A stretch of 64,000 bases of DNA, taken from NCBI RefSeq assembly GCF_028610625.1, contig NZ_JAQQWU010000010.1:1-64000 (forward strand), read 5' to 3'. Below, one piece after another: positions 42,425 to 51,866 of the stretch. Origin of the DNA: Guptibacillus spartinae (lineage in GTDB: Bacteria; Bacillota; Bacilli; Bacillales; Guptibacillaceae). How positions within the stretch are numbered: position 1 is the stretch's first letter; each line of letters starts with the position of its first letter. The position numbers were made by a program, and so were the translations under genes. The notes beneath the pieces are model-generated. The model searched no databases. It was not told where the DNA came from and saw nothing but the letters and a program-made list of their open reading frames with translations.

Positions 42425-43420
42425 ATGCAAAAAGTACAGGAAGAAACATTGGGGAGCTGGGAGCATTTTGCTGATCTAGCACTAGCGGGAAAGGCCTTAA
42501 CAAGGGAACAGGGGATATCGGTTCTATCATCATCGGACGATCAATTATTACCACTTCTACATGCCGCTTTTAGAGTAAGGAAGCATTTCTATGGTAAAAA
42601 AGTAAAGTTAAACATGATTATCAATGCTAAAAGCGGACTCTGTCCTGAAGATTGCGGCTATTGTGCTCAATCCGCTTTTGCTAACACGAACGTAAGTAAG
42701 TACCCTTTACTCGATCAAGAAACGTTGATAAATGGAGCAAGGGAAGCGCTAGAGCGGAAAGCCGGTACATATTGTATTGTGATGAGCGGGAGAGGTGCAA
42801 CAAATCGAGAATTAGATAAAGTAATTGAGGCTGTCGAGCATATAAAATCGGAAATGCCCCTTAAAATTTGTGCCTGCCTTGGGATTCTTTCTGAAGACCA
42901 AACGGATCGCTTAAAGCAGGCTGGTGTAGATCGCTATAATCATAATGTTAATACCAGTAAAGGATATCATGGGAAGGTGACCTCCACCCATACATACGAA
43001 CATCGTGTAAGTACCGTAAAAAATGTGAAAAAATCCGGGATTTCTCCGTGTTCTGGTTGTATTATTGGCATGGGAGAATCTTATGAAGATGTGTATGAGA
43101 TGGCAGAAGAACTTCGCAAAATAGATGCTGATTCCATTCCTGTTAATTTCCTTTACTCTGTCCCTGGGACAAAGCTTGAGAAGATGGATGAATTGAATCC
43201 CCGCTACTGCTTAAAAGTGTTAGCGCTTTTTCGCTTCATGAACCCAGCGAAAGAAATTCGCGTTTCAGGAGGGCGAGAGGTGAATCTCCGCTCACTTCAA
43301 GTGATGGGGCTTTATGCGGCAAATTCTATTTTTGTTGGAGACTACTTAACGACAGATGGTGCGGATGCAACAGCTGATCATCAAATGATCGAAGATCTTG
43401 GTTTTGAAATAGACTCATAA
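42425..43420 (+). CDS. bioB: Biotin synthase
   Basis: A 331-residue radical-SAM enzyme that inserts sulfur into dethiobiotin. The iron-sulfur motif is CPEDCGYCAQSA (about residues 71-82), and the later YNHNVNTSKGYH and GMGESYEDVYEMAEEL blocks fit BioB. NLRSLQVMGLYAANSIFVGDYLTT near the C-terminus (key FVGDYLTT) completes the match. No other bio gene is in the window, so it is an orphan under its own BirA site. The second ATG of ATGATG (42425) has the better distance to GGGAGG. Confidence 0.95.
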   Translation: MQKVQEETLGSWEHFADLALAGKALTREQGISVLSSSDDQLLPLLHAAFRVRKHFYGKKVKLNMIINAKSGLCPEDCGYCAQSAFANTNVSKYPLLDQETLINGAREALERKAGTYCIVMSGRGATNRELDKVIEAVEHIKSEMPLKICACLGILSEDQTDRLKQAGVDRYNHNVNTSKGYHGKVTSTHTYEHRVSTVKNVKKSGISPCSGCIIGMGESYEDVYEMAEELRKIDADSIPVNFLYSVPGTKLEKMDELNPRYCLKVLALFRFMNPAKEIRVSGGREVNLRSLQVMGLYAANSIFVGDYLTTDGADATADHQMIEDLGFEIDS

Positions 43421-43422
43421 TG

Positions 43423-43456
43423 AAAACAAAGGACCGCAGCTGCGGTCCTTTGTTTT
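43423..43456. terminator. Bidirectional terminator after bioB
   Basis: A perfect 34-base palindrome with GCA-rich core; arms 43423-43438 and 43441-43456, T-rich ends on both strands. Confidence 0.9.
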
Positions 43457-44357
43457 AGTTTTTAATGAGCCTGTACCCAATCCAGTTTAACGCCTGTTGC
43501 AAATTGGATTTTACGACAATTTGATCAAACTCATTTGTGGCCTGAACAGCTTTCATCGCAAGATCGGGACGAATGCCGGTGACAATCATTTGAACACCGA
43601 TTAGCTTAAGAGATTGGCCAATTTTAAGAAGATGTGCGGCACTTTCCCTATGAATGTTCACTAAGCCAGAAAGATCAAATATGAGATAATCAATCTGGTT
43701 TTTAGCACTTTCAGCAAGCGCACGTTCCATTAATCGTTCCGTCCGTACTTCATTAACTTCACCAATAATTGGAAGAACGGCGACTTCCTTTGAAATCGGA
43801 ACGATGGGAACGGAAAGGGATTCAATTTCGGAGTTTGCACGTTCTAATTCTAAAACATTTCCTAACAAATTGGCCATTGCTTTAAATAAGTCAATATGGT
43901 CCTCTGTGTAGTGAAACGGCTTTGTATCTAGACCGCATAGCGTCCCATAATTATCGCCATTTCGGTAATAAATTGGTGCACCGATTAATGAGCCACCACC
44001 GAGGTTTTTTGTTACTTCCATATCCTTAGTAGAATCATGAGTAGCTAGATTATCAATGATAAGGGGTTCACGACCGCCTTTAACAATGAATTGTCAGTAA
44101 GAGTCTCGATAAAGGGTTTCAAAACCAGATTCGAGAATGATTTCATCTCGATTAAAAGATGAAATAATATCGACATCGGTTTTATCGTTTTTTGCGATAA
44201 AAAACGTATTCACTCCAACGAATTTACTGATAACTTCTAATACGTCTTTTGAAGCATCTTCAATTGATGTATAGGTTGGGATATTTGATTGAATCAATTC
44301 ATGCACCTCTTTTTCAAACGACATTAAACCAATACTATCTCTATAGTATCGTATCAC
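43455..44357 (-). pseudogene. GAF-STAS regulator interrupted by an in-frame TGA
   Basis: Two frames that look separate are one reading frame. The first runs 44357 to a TGA at 44094-44096; directly after it the same frame goes on QFIVKGGREPLIIDNLAT and into the second part starting MEVTKNLGGG. Joined, the product would be about 300 residues: a GAF domain (about 10-170) and a C-terminal STAS domain (DYLIFDLSGLVNIHRESAAHLLKIG, key DLSGLVNIH). The stop falls after YRDSY, where GAF relatives often have Cys, so TGC/TGT to TGA is a likely single change. The STAS part has the RsbR/RsbS-type core, so the gene was probably a stress-response regulator. Confidence 0.8.
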
Positions 44358-44620
44358 TGAGCGGATAGATATGAAAAATTAAACCATTATAGAAGAAGAG
44401 GGTTTTTTAATGAAGACAAAAGAAATCGGATTGAAAAAAATTTTCATTCTTTTAAAATTCATAGCTTAAATCTTTTTGATTAGGGTAAATGAAGAAAAGG
44501 GATTTTGAACTGATTTACATAAGGAAAGAAAAATGGTTACAAAGAAGAGGGGGATCCGGTCGTTTCCTTCTTCATAGGTGCGTAACCCGAAAAAAAGTTA
44601 ATTTTTTGAGAGGTGAGTTA

Positions 44621-46138
44621 ATGAAAAATGCAACGCTTGTTTTTTGGTACAGTCTTATTGTCTGTGGATTCGTTGTATTATGGGGAGCAATTTGGCCAGA
44701 CCATTTACAGTCCGTAACGTCCACAGCTACCACGTATATATCGAGTCGATTTGGATGGTATTATCTCCTTTTAATTATGGGGATTCTTGTTTTCTGCGTC
44801 TATTTGATTTTTTCGAGATTTAAAGATATTAAGCTTGGTGGAAAAGACGATAAACCAGAGTTTAGCTTGCCAACCTGGTTTGCGATGCTTTTCAGTGCAG
44901 GTATGGGAATGGGCATGGTTTTTTGGACGACTGCAGAGCCCATTTCTCACGCCTTTAAAAGTAGTCCGAGCGGGGAATTAGGAACAAATAAAGCGATAGA
45001 AGAATCGCTTCAGTATTCCTTTTTCCATTGGGGGATTCATGCGTGGGCTGTCTATGCCCTTGTTGCTCTTGTGTTAGCTTATTTTAAATTTCATAAAGGT
45101 TATCCTGGATTAATTAGCGCTACGTTGACCCCCTTGTTTGGAGAAAAACGAATGCAGGGTATGCTCGGATATATGATCGACACGCTTGCTGTTGTAGCGA
45201 CAGTGGTAGGAGTAGCAGCAACGCTTGGATTCGGATCTGCCCAAATTAATCAGGGACTTAAGTTTTTGTTTAATACGCCAGCGAACTTCTCTGTTCAACT
45301 GCTTATTCTCGTCATCTCAACAGCATTGTTTATTGCTTCAGCATGGTCAGGGTTAAAGAGAGGCATTAAATACTTAAGTAATATTAATATGATTCTCGGA
45401 TTTGCCCTCATGATTCTCCTGCTTATTGTAGGACCAACGCTTTATATTATGAATATGTTTACTGGATCTTTAGGAGGTTATATCTCTAACTTTTTTGATA
45501 TGAGTTTTCATATTGAGCCAATTAATAACGATCAAAGATCTTGGGTTGATAGTTGGACGATTTTCTACTGGGCATGGTGGATCTCCTGGTCACCATTTGT
45601 AGGTATTTTTATTGCTAGAATTTCAAGAGGACGAACGATCAAAGAATTTATGCTTGGTGTTTTATTTGTTCCATCACTTGTCTGTTTCATATTTTTTGCG
45701 GTCTTTGGTGTATCTGCTCTCGATTTACAACAGAGTGGCATTGCTACGATATCGGACTATTCAATAGAAACAGCAACTTTTGCTGTTTTACAAGAATATC
45801 CCCTTGGTACACTCATGTCATTTATTACGATTTTCGTTATTGCCATTTTCTTTATCACTTCAGCTGATTCAGCAACGTTTGTCTTAGGGATGTTAAGTAC
45901 AACAGGTTCATTGAATCCTTCAGCACTGATCAAAATTGTATGGGGATTAGCTCTGTCTGCGATGGCGGCGATTATCGTGTATTTTGGTGGAACACAGGGG
46001 TTGCAAAACATGTTAATTCTCGCAGCTTTACCATTTTCAATCGTCGTGATTTTGATGGGGTACTCCTTCTATCGAGCAGCAAGTAAAGAGGTATTATCAA
46101 AAAGAAGAAGAACGAAAGCACAACAAAAAGCGGTTTAA
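44621..46138 (+). CDS. opuD: BCCT family glycine betaine/choline transporter
   Basis: A 505-residue sodium-coupled transporter with 12 TM helices used for osmoprotection. The family hallmark is GMGMGMVFWTTAEPISHA (about residues 95-112), and the substrate box SWVDSWTIFYWAWWISWSPFVGIFIARISRGR (key WTIFYWAWWISWSPFVG) is intact with its Trp cage. AGAGGTGAG lies 5 bases before the ATG at 44621; the frame is open 44 codons further but without family likeness. It is closest to OpuD by memory. Confidence 0.9.
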   Translation: MKNATLVFWYSLIVCGFVVLWGAIWPDHLQSVTSTATTYISSRFGWYYLLLIMGILVFCVYLIFSRFKDIKLGGKDDKPEFSLPTWFAMLFSAGMGMGMVFWTTAEPISHAFKSSPSGELGTNKAIEESLQYSFFHWGIHAWAVYALVALVLAYFKFHKGYPGLISATLTPLFGEKRMQGMLGYMIDTLAVVATVVGVAATLGFGSAQINQGLKFLFNTPANFSVQLLILVISTALFIASAWSGLKRGIKYLSNINMILGFALMILLLIVGPTLYIMNMFTGSLGGYISNFFDMSFHIEPINNDQRSWVDSWTIFYWAWWISWSPFVGIFIARISRGRTIKEFMLGVLFVPSLVCFIFFAVFGVSALDLQQSGIATISDYSIETATFAVLQEYPLGTLMSFITIFVIAIFFITSADSATFVLGMLSTTGSLNPSALIKIVWGLALSAMAAIIVYFGGTQGLQNMLILAALPFSIVVILMGYSFYRAASKEVLSKRRRTKAQQKAV

Positions 46139-46149
46139 TGAGATGGATA

Positions 46150-46180
46150 GCTGTGTCCCGATGGGGGCACAGTTTTTTTT
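46150..46180 (+). terminator. Terminator after opuD
   Basis: CTGTGTCCC and GGGGCACAG with a short loop, then TTTTTTTT. Confidence 0.8.
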
Positions 46181-46239
46181 GCAGGGAAAAAAGAAGTGGT
46201 ATGGAATTGTTAATGGATACGGGAAAGGAATGAGTAACA

Positions 46240-46947
46240 GTGAAACAGATTATCGCAATTGGCGGTGGAGGGTTTTCGATGGAACCTGACAACCCGCTAT
46301 TAGATCGTTACATCCTAAATCAAGCCAACAGCAAAGAACCAAAAATTTGTTTCATTCCGACTGCTAGTGGAGATGCAGACGGATACATAGCGAAATACTA
46401 TGCCTTTTTTGAGAAACAATCTTGCGTGCCATCGCACCTGTCGTTATTTAAACCACATGTAAAAGATATAGAAGGCTTCTTGTTAAGTCAGGATATTCTC
46501 TATGTAGGAGGAGGCAACACTAAGAATCTCCTCGTGCTTTGGAAAGAGTGGGGACTGGATGGAATCATGAAAAAAGCCTGGGAGCGGGGCATTATTTTAG
46601 CTGGAATTAGTGCAGGAGCGATCTGCTGGTTTGAAGAAGGGGTCACCGATTCATTTGGGGATGAGCTCCATGCGATTGAGTGTCTAGGTTTACTAAGGGG
46701 CAGTAGCTGTCCTCATTTTGATGGAGAAGAAAAGAGAAAATTTGCTTATCACGATTTGATTAATTCAGGTCAAATCCAACCGGGAATAGCGCTCGATGAT
46801 GGGGCGGCCGTTCATTACATTGATGAGAATCTAAAGCGAGCTGTAAGTTCACGTGAAAAGGCATACGCCTATAAAGTTGAAAGAAATCTCGTAGGAGAAG
46901 AACGAGTGGAGACAATTTATTTGGGAGAGGCAGAGGACATCAAATGA
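46240..46947 (+). CDS. Peptidase E / S51 family serine peptidase
   Basis: A 235-residue enzyme. The nucleophile elbow is LAGISAGAICWFEEG (Ser about 125), preceded by the ILYVGGGNTKNLL turn (about 85) typical of PepE and cyanophycinase-type S51 peptidases. The start is the GTG at 46240 with AAAGGA upstream. PepE cleaves N-terminal Asp from dipeptides in the cytoplasm. Its coupled downstream neighbour is a kinase-like protein (overlap of four bases). It is a different gene from the secreted S51 member at the right edge. Confidence 0.88.
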   Translation: MKQIIAIGGGGFSMEPDNPLLDRYILNQANSKEPKICFIPTASGDADGYIAKYYAFFEKQSCVPSHLSLFKPHVKDIEGFLLSQDILYVGGGNTKNLLVLWKEWGLDGIMKKAWERGIILAGISAGAICWFEEGVTDSFGDELHAIECLGLLRGSSCPHFDGEEKRKFAYHDLINSGQIQPGIALDDGAAVHYIDENLKRAVSSREKAYAYKVERNLVGEERVETIYLGEAEDIK

Positions 46948-48053
46948 AATTCCTTACAACGCAAGCTGTGTCAGAACTTGACTTGATCAATCAAGCTATT
47001 ACAAACGAGGGGTTACAGTCTATATCCCATCAAGCAGAAGTTTCTCTACTAGGAGAAGGAGCCTGGCATTTCGCCTTTTTGTTAGAGAAAGAACAACTTG
47101 TCCTTCGTATACCAAAGAAGATAGCCTATGAAAAAGAAGTTCTATTTCTTCAGAACGAGTTAACAGCAGAGTATGCTGCAACAAAGGCGTTTTATTCTCA
47201 TGCGAATAGGGCGAAAGGAGGCGTGTGCCCCGAACAATTCACATTTTTCGTTCAAGAAGAATTAACGTATACGCTAGAATCGTACTTAGGCAAATCAAGT
47301 GACATTGGCGACCTCTCAACAAACGAATCACTTCAATATGGCATTGAAATAGGAGAATTTTTTCTTGCATTAGAAACGATGGAAGCTCCTTATAAAGGAA
47401 TCGGATATTTAAAGTGTGATGAGGATGGTCAGTTAAATGGAGGGCTTGATATGACCCAAAAAGAGTTCTTATATGAAGAGACGAAAGAGTATGATGAGGA
47501 GTTAAGTCGTTTACTTGCGAGCGAGTATGAGTTTGATAAAAAAAGGGTGGAAGCAGTTGGGAGAGAGCTGATCTCTGCTCGATCCCTGGACGGTGAAAGA
47601 ATAACGTTTACGAATCAAGATACTTCTCCGGAGAACCTGATCTTTTCAGAAAATGGCTTTAAGATGATCGACCCTTACCCGCTTCTTTCTCCTGGAGTTT
47701 CGCTAGCTGCCAATCACGTCTTTAATTATACCTTTTTGTTCCCTTTGTTTTATAATACGATTAGATATCGTAAAGGGAACTATCAACAATCTCTTCTGCA
47801 ATTAAGAGCAAACGCTTCAGGATTCATAAAAGCATATGCTGCTCATTCAAGTCAGAAGCAAACCAATTTACATATTGAAATGTATTTAAAGCTTCTTACA
47901 ATGGCGCATGAGCATGGAGAGTTGTTAAGCGCAACAACATTAAGTCGTGAACAGATCATTCGATATGGCACAAAAGCACAAATCGAAGAACGTTTCGTTT
48001 ATTTTCTAAAAAACTTAGCACAATATCCAGTTGAAATCCCCTCTGTTTGTTAG
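46944..48053 (+). CDS. APH-like kinase-fold protein
   Basis: A 369-residue protein of the protein-kinase-like superfamily. LGEGAWHFAFLLEKEQLVLRIPK (about residues 35-57, key GEGAWHFAF) is the nucleotide-binding lobe. The catalytic loop is FTNQDTSPENLIF, where His of HxDxxxxN is Gln-preceded Asn, and the metal Asp is in FKMIDPYP. The ATG overlaps the stop of the peptidase E gene (ATGA), so the two are co-translated. The phosphate acceptor is unknown. Confidence 0.75.
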   Translation: MKFLTTQAVSELDLINQAITNEGLQSISHQAEVSLLGEGAWHFAFLLEKEQLVLRIPKKIAYEKEVLFLQNELTAEYAATKAFYSHANRAKGGVCPEQFTFFVQEELTYTLESYLGKSSDIGDLSTNESLQYGIEIGEFFLALETMEAPYKGIGYLKCDEDGQLNGGLDMTQKEFLYEETKEYDEELSRLLASEYEFDKKRVEAVGRELISARSLDGERITFTNQDTSPENLIFSENGFKMIDPYPLLSPGVSLAANHVFNYTFLFPLFYNTIRYRKGNYQQSLLQLRANASGFIKAYAAHSSQKQTNLHIEMYLKLLTMAHEHGELLSATTLSREQIIRYGTKAQIEERFVYFLKNLAQYPVEIPSVC

Positions 48054-48059
48054 CGAAAA

Positions 48060-48083
48060 AAAACCACAACAAGGTGTGGTTTT
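48060..48083. terminator. Bidirectional terminator
   Basis: AAAACCACA and TGTGGTTTT form a 9-bp stem between convergent genes. Confidence 0.7.
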
Positions 48084-48085
48084 AG

Positions 48086-48910
48086 TTATCCATCAATCAT
48101 GCCGAGAGACTTTAATGCCCCTTCTACATTCTGTTTAATTGTAAGGGATTGCAAATCGAGACCTAACGAAACAACGCCGATGGCAACTTCGGAACTCACG
48201 CCTGTGACAATGATGTCTACACCCATGACTTCAAGGGAATCCACAATCTTAAAGAGGTGCTGGGTCATCATCGTATCTAGTGTAGCCACACCCGATAGGT
48301 CAAGAATAAGGCAATGGATCTTCTTGGCGCTTGATTCCATCAACGTACGTTCAAGAATGAGGTTGGCGCGTTTCTCATCAATTTCTCCGATAATTGGGCA
48401 AATCGCTACACGCGATGAAAGCTTAATAATAGGTACAGATAAAGCATCATCCTGGGAATATTCAGATTGAATACTAAGTGTTTTTTGCTTTAAATAGCTT
48501 TCCGTATAAAACTGAATGTAATGATCAATTAACGGATCAATTAACTTTGTGACGGTTAGAACGTCCGAAGCGGTTAGGGAGAGCGTATGCTGGTTCTCTT
48601 CCATGTAGCTAAGGAGCGAATGTTTAACGACTGAAACGCTCATTAACATTGTATCTAAATAGCCAGGTATCACATCGTTTATTTTAACATTCGGAAGTTC
48701 CTCAGTAGGATAAGATAATTCGCCAGCTTCAACCGATTCGCCTAGTGCTTTAATAAACGTTTCGATAAAATGAACAGGCACAATAGCTGGGAGATTTTGT
48801 TCTTTGACGGAAATTTCAATTTGATGTCGCGCGCTTGCTGTGATTTGATCGATGTTTTGTATGATGGATTGTCCTAAAAGTTGGACAGTGTGTGAAATGT
48901 TTTCGGACAT
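48086..48910 (-). CDS. RsbR-like STAS domain protein (stressosome type)
   Basis: A 274-residue protein. The N-terminal ~150 residues are helical, in the manner of the RsbR non-heme globin sensor. The C-terminal STAS domain reads KKIHCLILDLSGVATLDTMM (about 200-219), with the phosphorylatable Thr expected in the DLSGVATLDT region. VDIIVTGVSSEVA completes the RsbR-type core. No rsbS or rsbT is nearby, so it would join a stressosome encoded elsewhere. GAGGGGAG lies just before the ATG. Confidence 0.85.
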   Translation of the reverse strand: MSENISHTVQLLGQSIIQNIDQITASARHQIEISVKEQNLPAIVPVHFIETFIKALGESVEAGELSYPTEELPNVKINDVIPGYLDTMLMSVSVVKHSLLSYMEENQHTLSLTASDVLTVTKLIDPLIDHYIQFYTESYLKQKTLSIQSEYSQDDALSVPIIKLSSRVAICPIIGEIDEKRANLILERTLMESSAKKIHCLILDLSGVATLDTMMTQHLFKIVDSLEVMGVDIIVTGVSSEVAIGVVSLGLDLQSLTIKQNVEGALKSLGMIDG

Positions 48911-49034
48911 AGAAACTCCCCTCTAACTTTGTAGTCAACTTATGATAAAATAAGAGTATTATATGCTTATCTTACTACAATGCACGGTTTTGTGAAGAAG
49001 TATATTACTATATACCTGGAGGTGCAGGGGGAAT

Positions 49035-49364
49035 TTGAACAGATCCGTTGAGGATATGAAAACGACGCTTGATGTTGTCTGTGGGAAGTGGAAAGCTGTT
49101 TTGCTGCTAGAATTAGTGGAGACGCCTCTTCGATTTAGTGAGATTAAAAAGGCGATTCCGCGCATTCCTCATCAAACGTTAATTAAACATTTAAAAGAAC
49201 TTGAGCATGATGGATTAATTAACCGGGTCGAATCGGATGATGTACCTCCGAAAGTCGAGTATTCGTTAACTTCATATGGTTATGCTCTTGAACCATTGCT
49301 TCAAGAAATGGAAAAATGGGGAAGAGTTCACCGCTCTCGTTCAGAAGAAACGATTGCAAACTAA
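49035..49364 (+). CDS. HxlR-family transcriptional regulator
   Basis: A 109-residue winged-helix protein. The HxlR signature is CGKWKAVLLLELVETPLRFSEIKKAIPRIPHQTLIKHLKELEHDGLI (key CGKWKAVLLL and RFSEIKK, about residues 16-45), and VEYSLTSYGYALEPLL follows. The Cys before GKW is the conserved thiol sensor in many members. The start is TTG at 49035 after AGGGGG. It sits alone; the dyads at 51598-51795 upstream of an MFS/oxidoreductase operon are of the kind HxlR proteins bind. Confidence 0.9.
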   Translation: MNRSVEDMKTTLDVVCGKWKAVLLLELVETPLRFSEIKKAIPRIPHQTLIKHLKELEHDGLINRVESDDVPPKVEYSLTSYGYALEPLLQEMEKWGRVHRSRSEETIAN

Positions 49365-49392
49365 AAGGAACGTGCAGATGCACGTTCCTTTT
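49363..49392. terminator. Bidirectional terminator
   Basis: AAAAGGAACGTGC and GCACGTTCCTTTT form a perfect 13-bp stem with an agat loop. Confidence 0.9.
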
Positions 49393-49401
49393 TTCGTCTA
49401 C

Positions 49402-50976
49402 TTATCTTGACTCTCTTAGTGGAATATCCGGGTTTTTATCCTGGAACCATCTAAGCGCAAAGTCATTTTGAAATAGAAGAACAGGTCGCTTAAGCTGATC
49501 GTAAACAAGCATATTACGAACACTGTCTACTTTTTCTTCTGGGTTATCCGTTTCAATCCATCGAGCATGCTGATGCGGCATTGTATCAAATTGAATATCG
49601 ACGTTGTATTCACCTTTCATACGATATTCAAAAATCTCAAACTGTAGACGTCCTACTACACCGATGACGATTTCATCCCAGTGAGCGGTACGATAGACTT
49701 GAATCGCCCCTTCTTCTGAAAGCTGCTGTACGCCCTTGTAGAAATGCTTCTGTTTCATCGCTTTTTGGGCACGAACCTTCGCGAAATGCTCTGGTGGGAA
49801 CGTTGGTAAGGCACCGAAGGAATAGACGTTTTTCGAACCAACGAGCGTGTCGCCAATTTGATACGTTCCTGAATCATAGAGTCCAACAATATCACCAGGG
49901 TATGCTTTTTCTACATTGCCTCGAGAGGAGGCGAAGAAAAGTTGCCCCTGCGATAACTTCAGGCTCTTACCTGTACGCTCAAGCCATGCTTCCATTCCTT
50001 TTTCAAATGTACCTGACACAATACGTAAGAATGCCACGCGGTCACGGTGAGCGGGGTTCATGTTCGCTTGAATTTTAAAGATAAACCCTGAGAACGTTTC
50101 GTCATCTGGCTTCACTTCACCTTCAGAGCTCTCGCGAGGTGCTGGAGAAGGAGCGAGATCAAGAAAGTGGTTTAAGAATGTAGGTACACCAAAGCTTGAG
50201 ATCGCACTTCCGAAGAAGACTGGCGTTTGCTTACCAGATTGAAGCGCTTCTTCGCTATAAGTTGCGCCAGCTTCGTCAAGTAGCATCACGTCTTCTTGCA
50301 GCTGACTTACAAGATCTTCACCAGCTTTTTCTTTCAGAACAGGATCATCAAGATCTGAAATTTGCATCGCCTGTTTGTTATCGCCTTCTGTATCATAAAA
50401 CTCAACTGCTTTTTGATGACGATCATAAACGCCCTGGAATGATTGACCGATACCGATTGGCCAGTTCATTGGATAGGATTCAATCCCTAGAACATCTTCA
50501 ATTTCTTCAAGAAGTTCAAGTGGTTCGCGACCCTGGCGATCCATTTTATTAATGAAGGTGAAAATCGGAATGCCGTGCTCACTAACAACCTTAAATAGCT
50601 TCTTCGTTTGTGACTCGACCCCTTTGGCAGCGTCGATAATCATGACGACACTGTCGACAGCAAGGAGTGTACGGTACGTATCTTCACTGAAATCTTCGTG
50701 TCCAGGTGTATCTAGAATGTTAATGGTATGACCTTTGTAATTAAAGTTCATCACACTGGACGTAACAGAAATACCACGCTGTTTCTCGATTTCCATCCAG
50801 TCAGATGTGGCGTACTTAGATGATTTACGAGATTTAACGGTTCCTGTTGAACGAATCTGTCCACCTAAAAACAACAGTTTTTCTGTTAATGTCGTTTTAC
50901 CAGCATCGGGGTGAGAGATGATCGCAAAGGTCCGTCTCTTTTTTATTTCTTCTTGTAATTCTTTATGGTTACTCAT
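49402..50976 (-). CDS. prfC: Peptide chain release factor 3
   Basis: A 524-residue GTPase that frees RF1/RF2 from the ribosome after termination. The G motifs are [16 protein letters not shown] (G1, about residue 20), the switch I region with [23 protein letters not shown] (G3) and NKMDR (G4). The C-terminal part with [19 protein letters not shown] is characteristic of RF3. The ATG at 50976 is likely, with AAAGGAC 13 bases away; a GTG at 51003 is the alternative. RF3 is absent from B. subtilis but present in other bacilli. Confidence 0.94.
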   Translation of the reverse strand: MSNHKELQEEIKKRRTFAIISHPDAGKTTLTEKLLFLGGQIRSTGTVKSRKSSKYATSDWMEIEKQRGISVTSSVMNFNYKGHTINILDTPGHEDFSEDTYRTLLAVDSVVMIIDAAKGVESQTKKLFKVVSEHGIPIFTFINKMDRQGREPLELLEEIEDVLGIESYPMNWPIGIGQSFQGVYDRHQKAVEFYDTEGDNKQAMQISDLDDPVLKEKAGEDLVSQLQEDVMLLDEAGATYSEEALQSGKQTPVFFGSAISSFGVPTFLNHFLDLAPSPAPRESSEGEVKPDDETFSGFIFKIQANMNPAHRDRVAFLRIVSGTFEKGMEAWLERTGKSLKLSQGQLFFASSRGNVEKAYPGDIVGLYDSGTYQIGDTLVGSKNVYSFGALPTFPPEHFAKVRAQKAMKQKHFYKGVQQLSEEGAIQVYRTAHWDEIVIGVVGRLQFEIFEYRMKGEYNVDIQFDTMPHQHARWIETDNPEEKVDSVRNMLVYDQLKRPVLLFQNDFALRWFQDKNPDIPLRESR

Positions 50977-51118
50977 TATGTCATTTAGTCCTTTCAATAT
51001 CACTTCTTATGTAATATAACATATTCTTACGGTTGTTCCTATTGCTTGAAGGGGATGAAGAGAGAAGGGATTTCGATATCGGAGCACGAATGTGGGTAGA
51101 GAAAGGAGATGGAATGGG

Positions 51119-51529
51119 ATGAGTGGATTTCAAGAATTTTTAGATGATTTTCTAACGAGCTGGAAGAACTCTTCATTAGAGGAAATAAAGAGTAAAATAA
51201 ACGATACGTATCAAGCTAGAGAAATTTCAAGTCAATCTGAATTATACGATTTTGGGTATGAGGAATCGATTGAAGGCTGGGATCAAGCGTTTACGTCCTT
51301 TCAAAAAGATGGGACGAAGTGGATTCTAGAAAAGCTTACGGTTACACCGCTTCGACGAAATGAAATGCTTGCCATTATTTTTGCTTCGATTGAAGTAGAT
51401 GGGGAAAAAAGTGAAACAGGAAATCTCTTTTTTAACACTTTTCGAAAAGAGGCCCAAGGAAATTGGAAGCTTGTTAGGAGTTATATTGAAGCTGGAATTC
51501 CAGGTGAACATGTAAGAGCATTTGAATAG
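51119..51529 (+). CDS. SnoaL/DUF4440-like NTF2-fold protein (function unknown)
   Basis: A 136-residue protein with the pattern of a small NTF2-like domain: an N-terminal helix (FQEFLDDFLTSWKNSSLEE), a strand-rich centre and a C-terminal WKLVRSYIEAGIP end. That ending is common in SnoaL/DUF4440 families. No catalytic residues stand out. AAAGGAGA lies about 10 bases before the ATG at 51119. It is a single gene with its own terminator. Confidence 0.65.
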   Translation: MSGFQEFLDDFLTSWKNSSLEEIKSKINDTYQAREISSQSELYDFGYEESIEGWDQAFTSFQKDGTKWILEKLTVTPLRRNEMLAIIFASIEVDGEKSETGNLFFNTFRKEAQGNWKLVRSYIEAGIPGEHVRAFE

Positions 51530-51542
51530 AGCAACTCAAAAC

Positions 51543-51572
51543 CTCTCGCTAAATTTTTAGCGGGAGTTTTTT
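51543..51572 (+). terminator. Terminator
   Basis: CCTCTCGCTAAA and TTTAGCGGGAGT pair over 11 positions, followed by TTTTTT. Confidence 0.8.
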
Positions 51573-51597
51573 GTGTGCAGTTCCTGATGCGAATCAT

Positions 51598-51795
51598 TAG
51601 GCACTTATAGGTGCCTATATTACAGGAAAGTACGTACTTTTCAGATGGATGGAACGAGCGCATAATCAGAGTCAGCTTGTTCCTAGTGGTTTTGACCAAA
51701 GGGATAGGCACTAATAAGTACCTATCATACTTTTTGGGTACTGCGTTACAAAAAAGTACGTACTTCCATTGTTGTCTAGAAGGTTGCATAATCAG
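51598..51795. promoter_or_regulatory. Duplicated operator region upstream of the MFS/oxidoreductase operon
   Basis: The region holds two sets of the same elements. Set 1: TAGGCAC-N6-GTGCCTA (51598-51617), AAAGTACGTACTTT (51127+500, at 51627-51640) and GCATAATCAG (51660-51669). Set 2: ATAGGCAC-N6-GTACCTAT (51704-51725), AAGTACGTACTT (51754-51765) and GCATAATCAG (51786-51795). The last two elements repeat at an exact 126-base offset. Tandem dyads of this AGGNAC type are seen upstream of HxlR or MarR targets. It fills most of the 294-base gap between 51573 and 51866. Confidence 0.6.
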
Positions 51796-51866
51796 TTGTA
51801 CTGCCGAATGGGGAGGCGCCTCCCTTTCATTTCGGCACTAAAAAAATTCAAGGAGGAATTCGCTTT

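Noticed and set aside
44094-44096. Selenocysteine TGA in the GAF-STAS gene
   Set aside because: No SECIS-like hairpin follows and no sel genes are visible; a nonsense change is simpler.
44410-44469. 19-codon frame MKTKEIGLKKIFILLKFIA upstream of opuD
   Set aside because: It is AT-rich by chance, with no good ribosome site and no structure after it.
46240-46947. Peptidase E as part of the cyanophycin regulon
   Set aside because: It is an S51 relative but is cytoplasmic, lacks a sigma-54 promoter and is coupled to a kinase-like gene, so I leave it outside.
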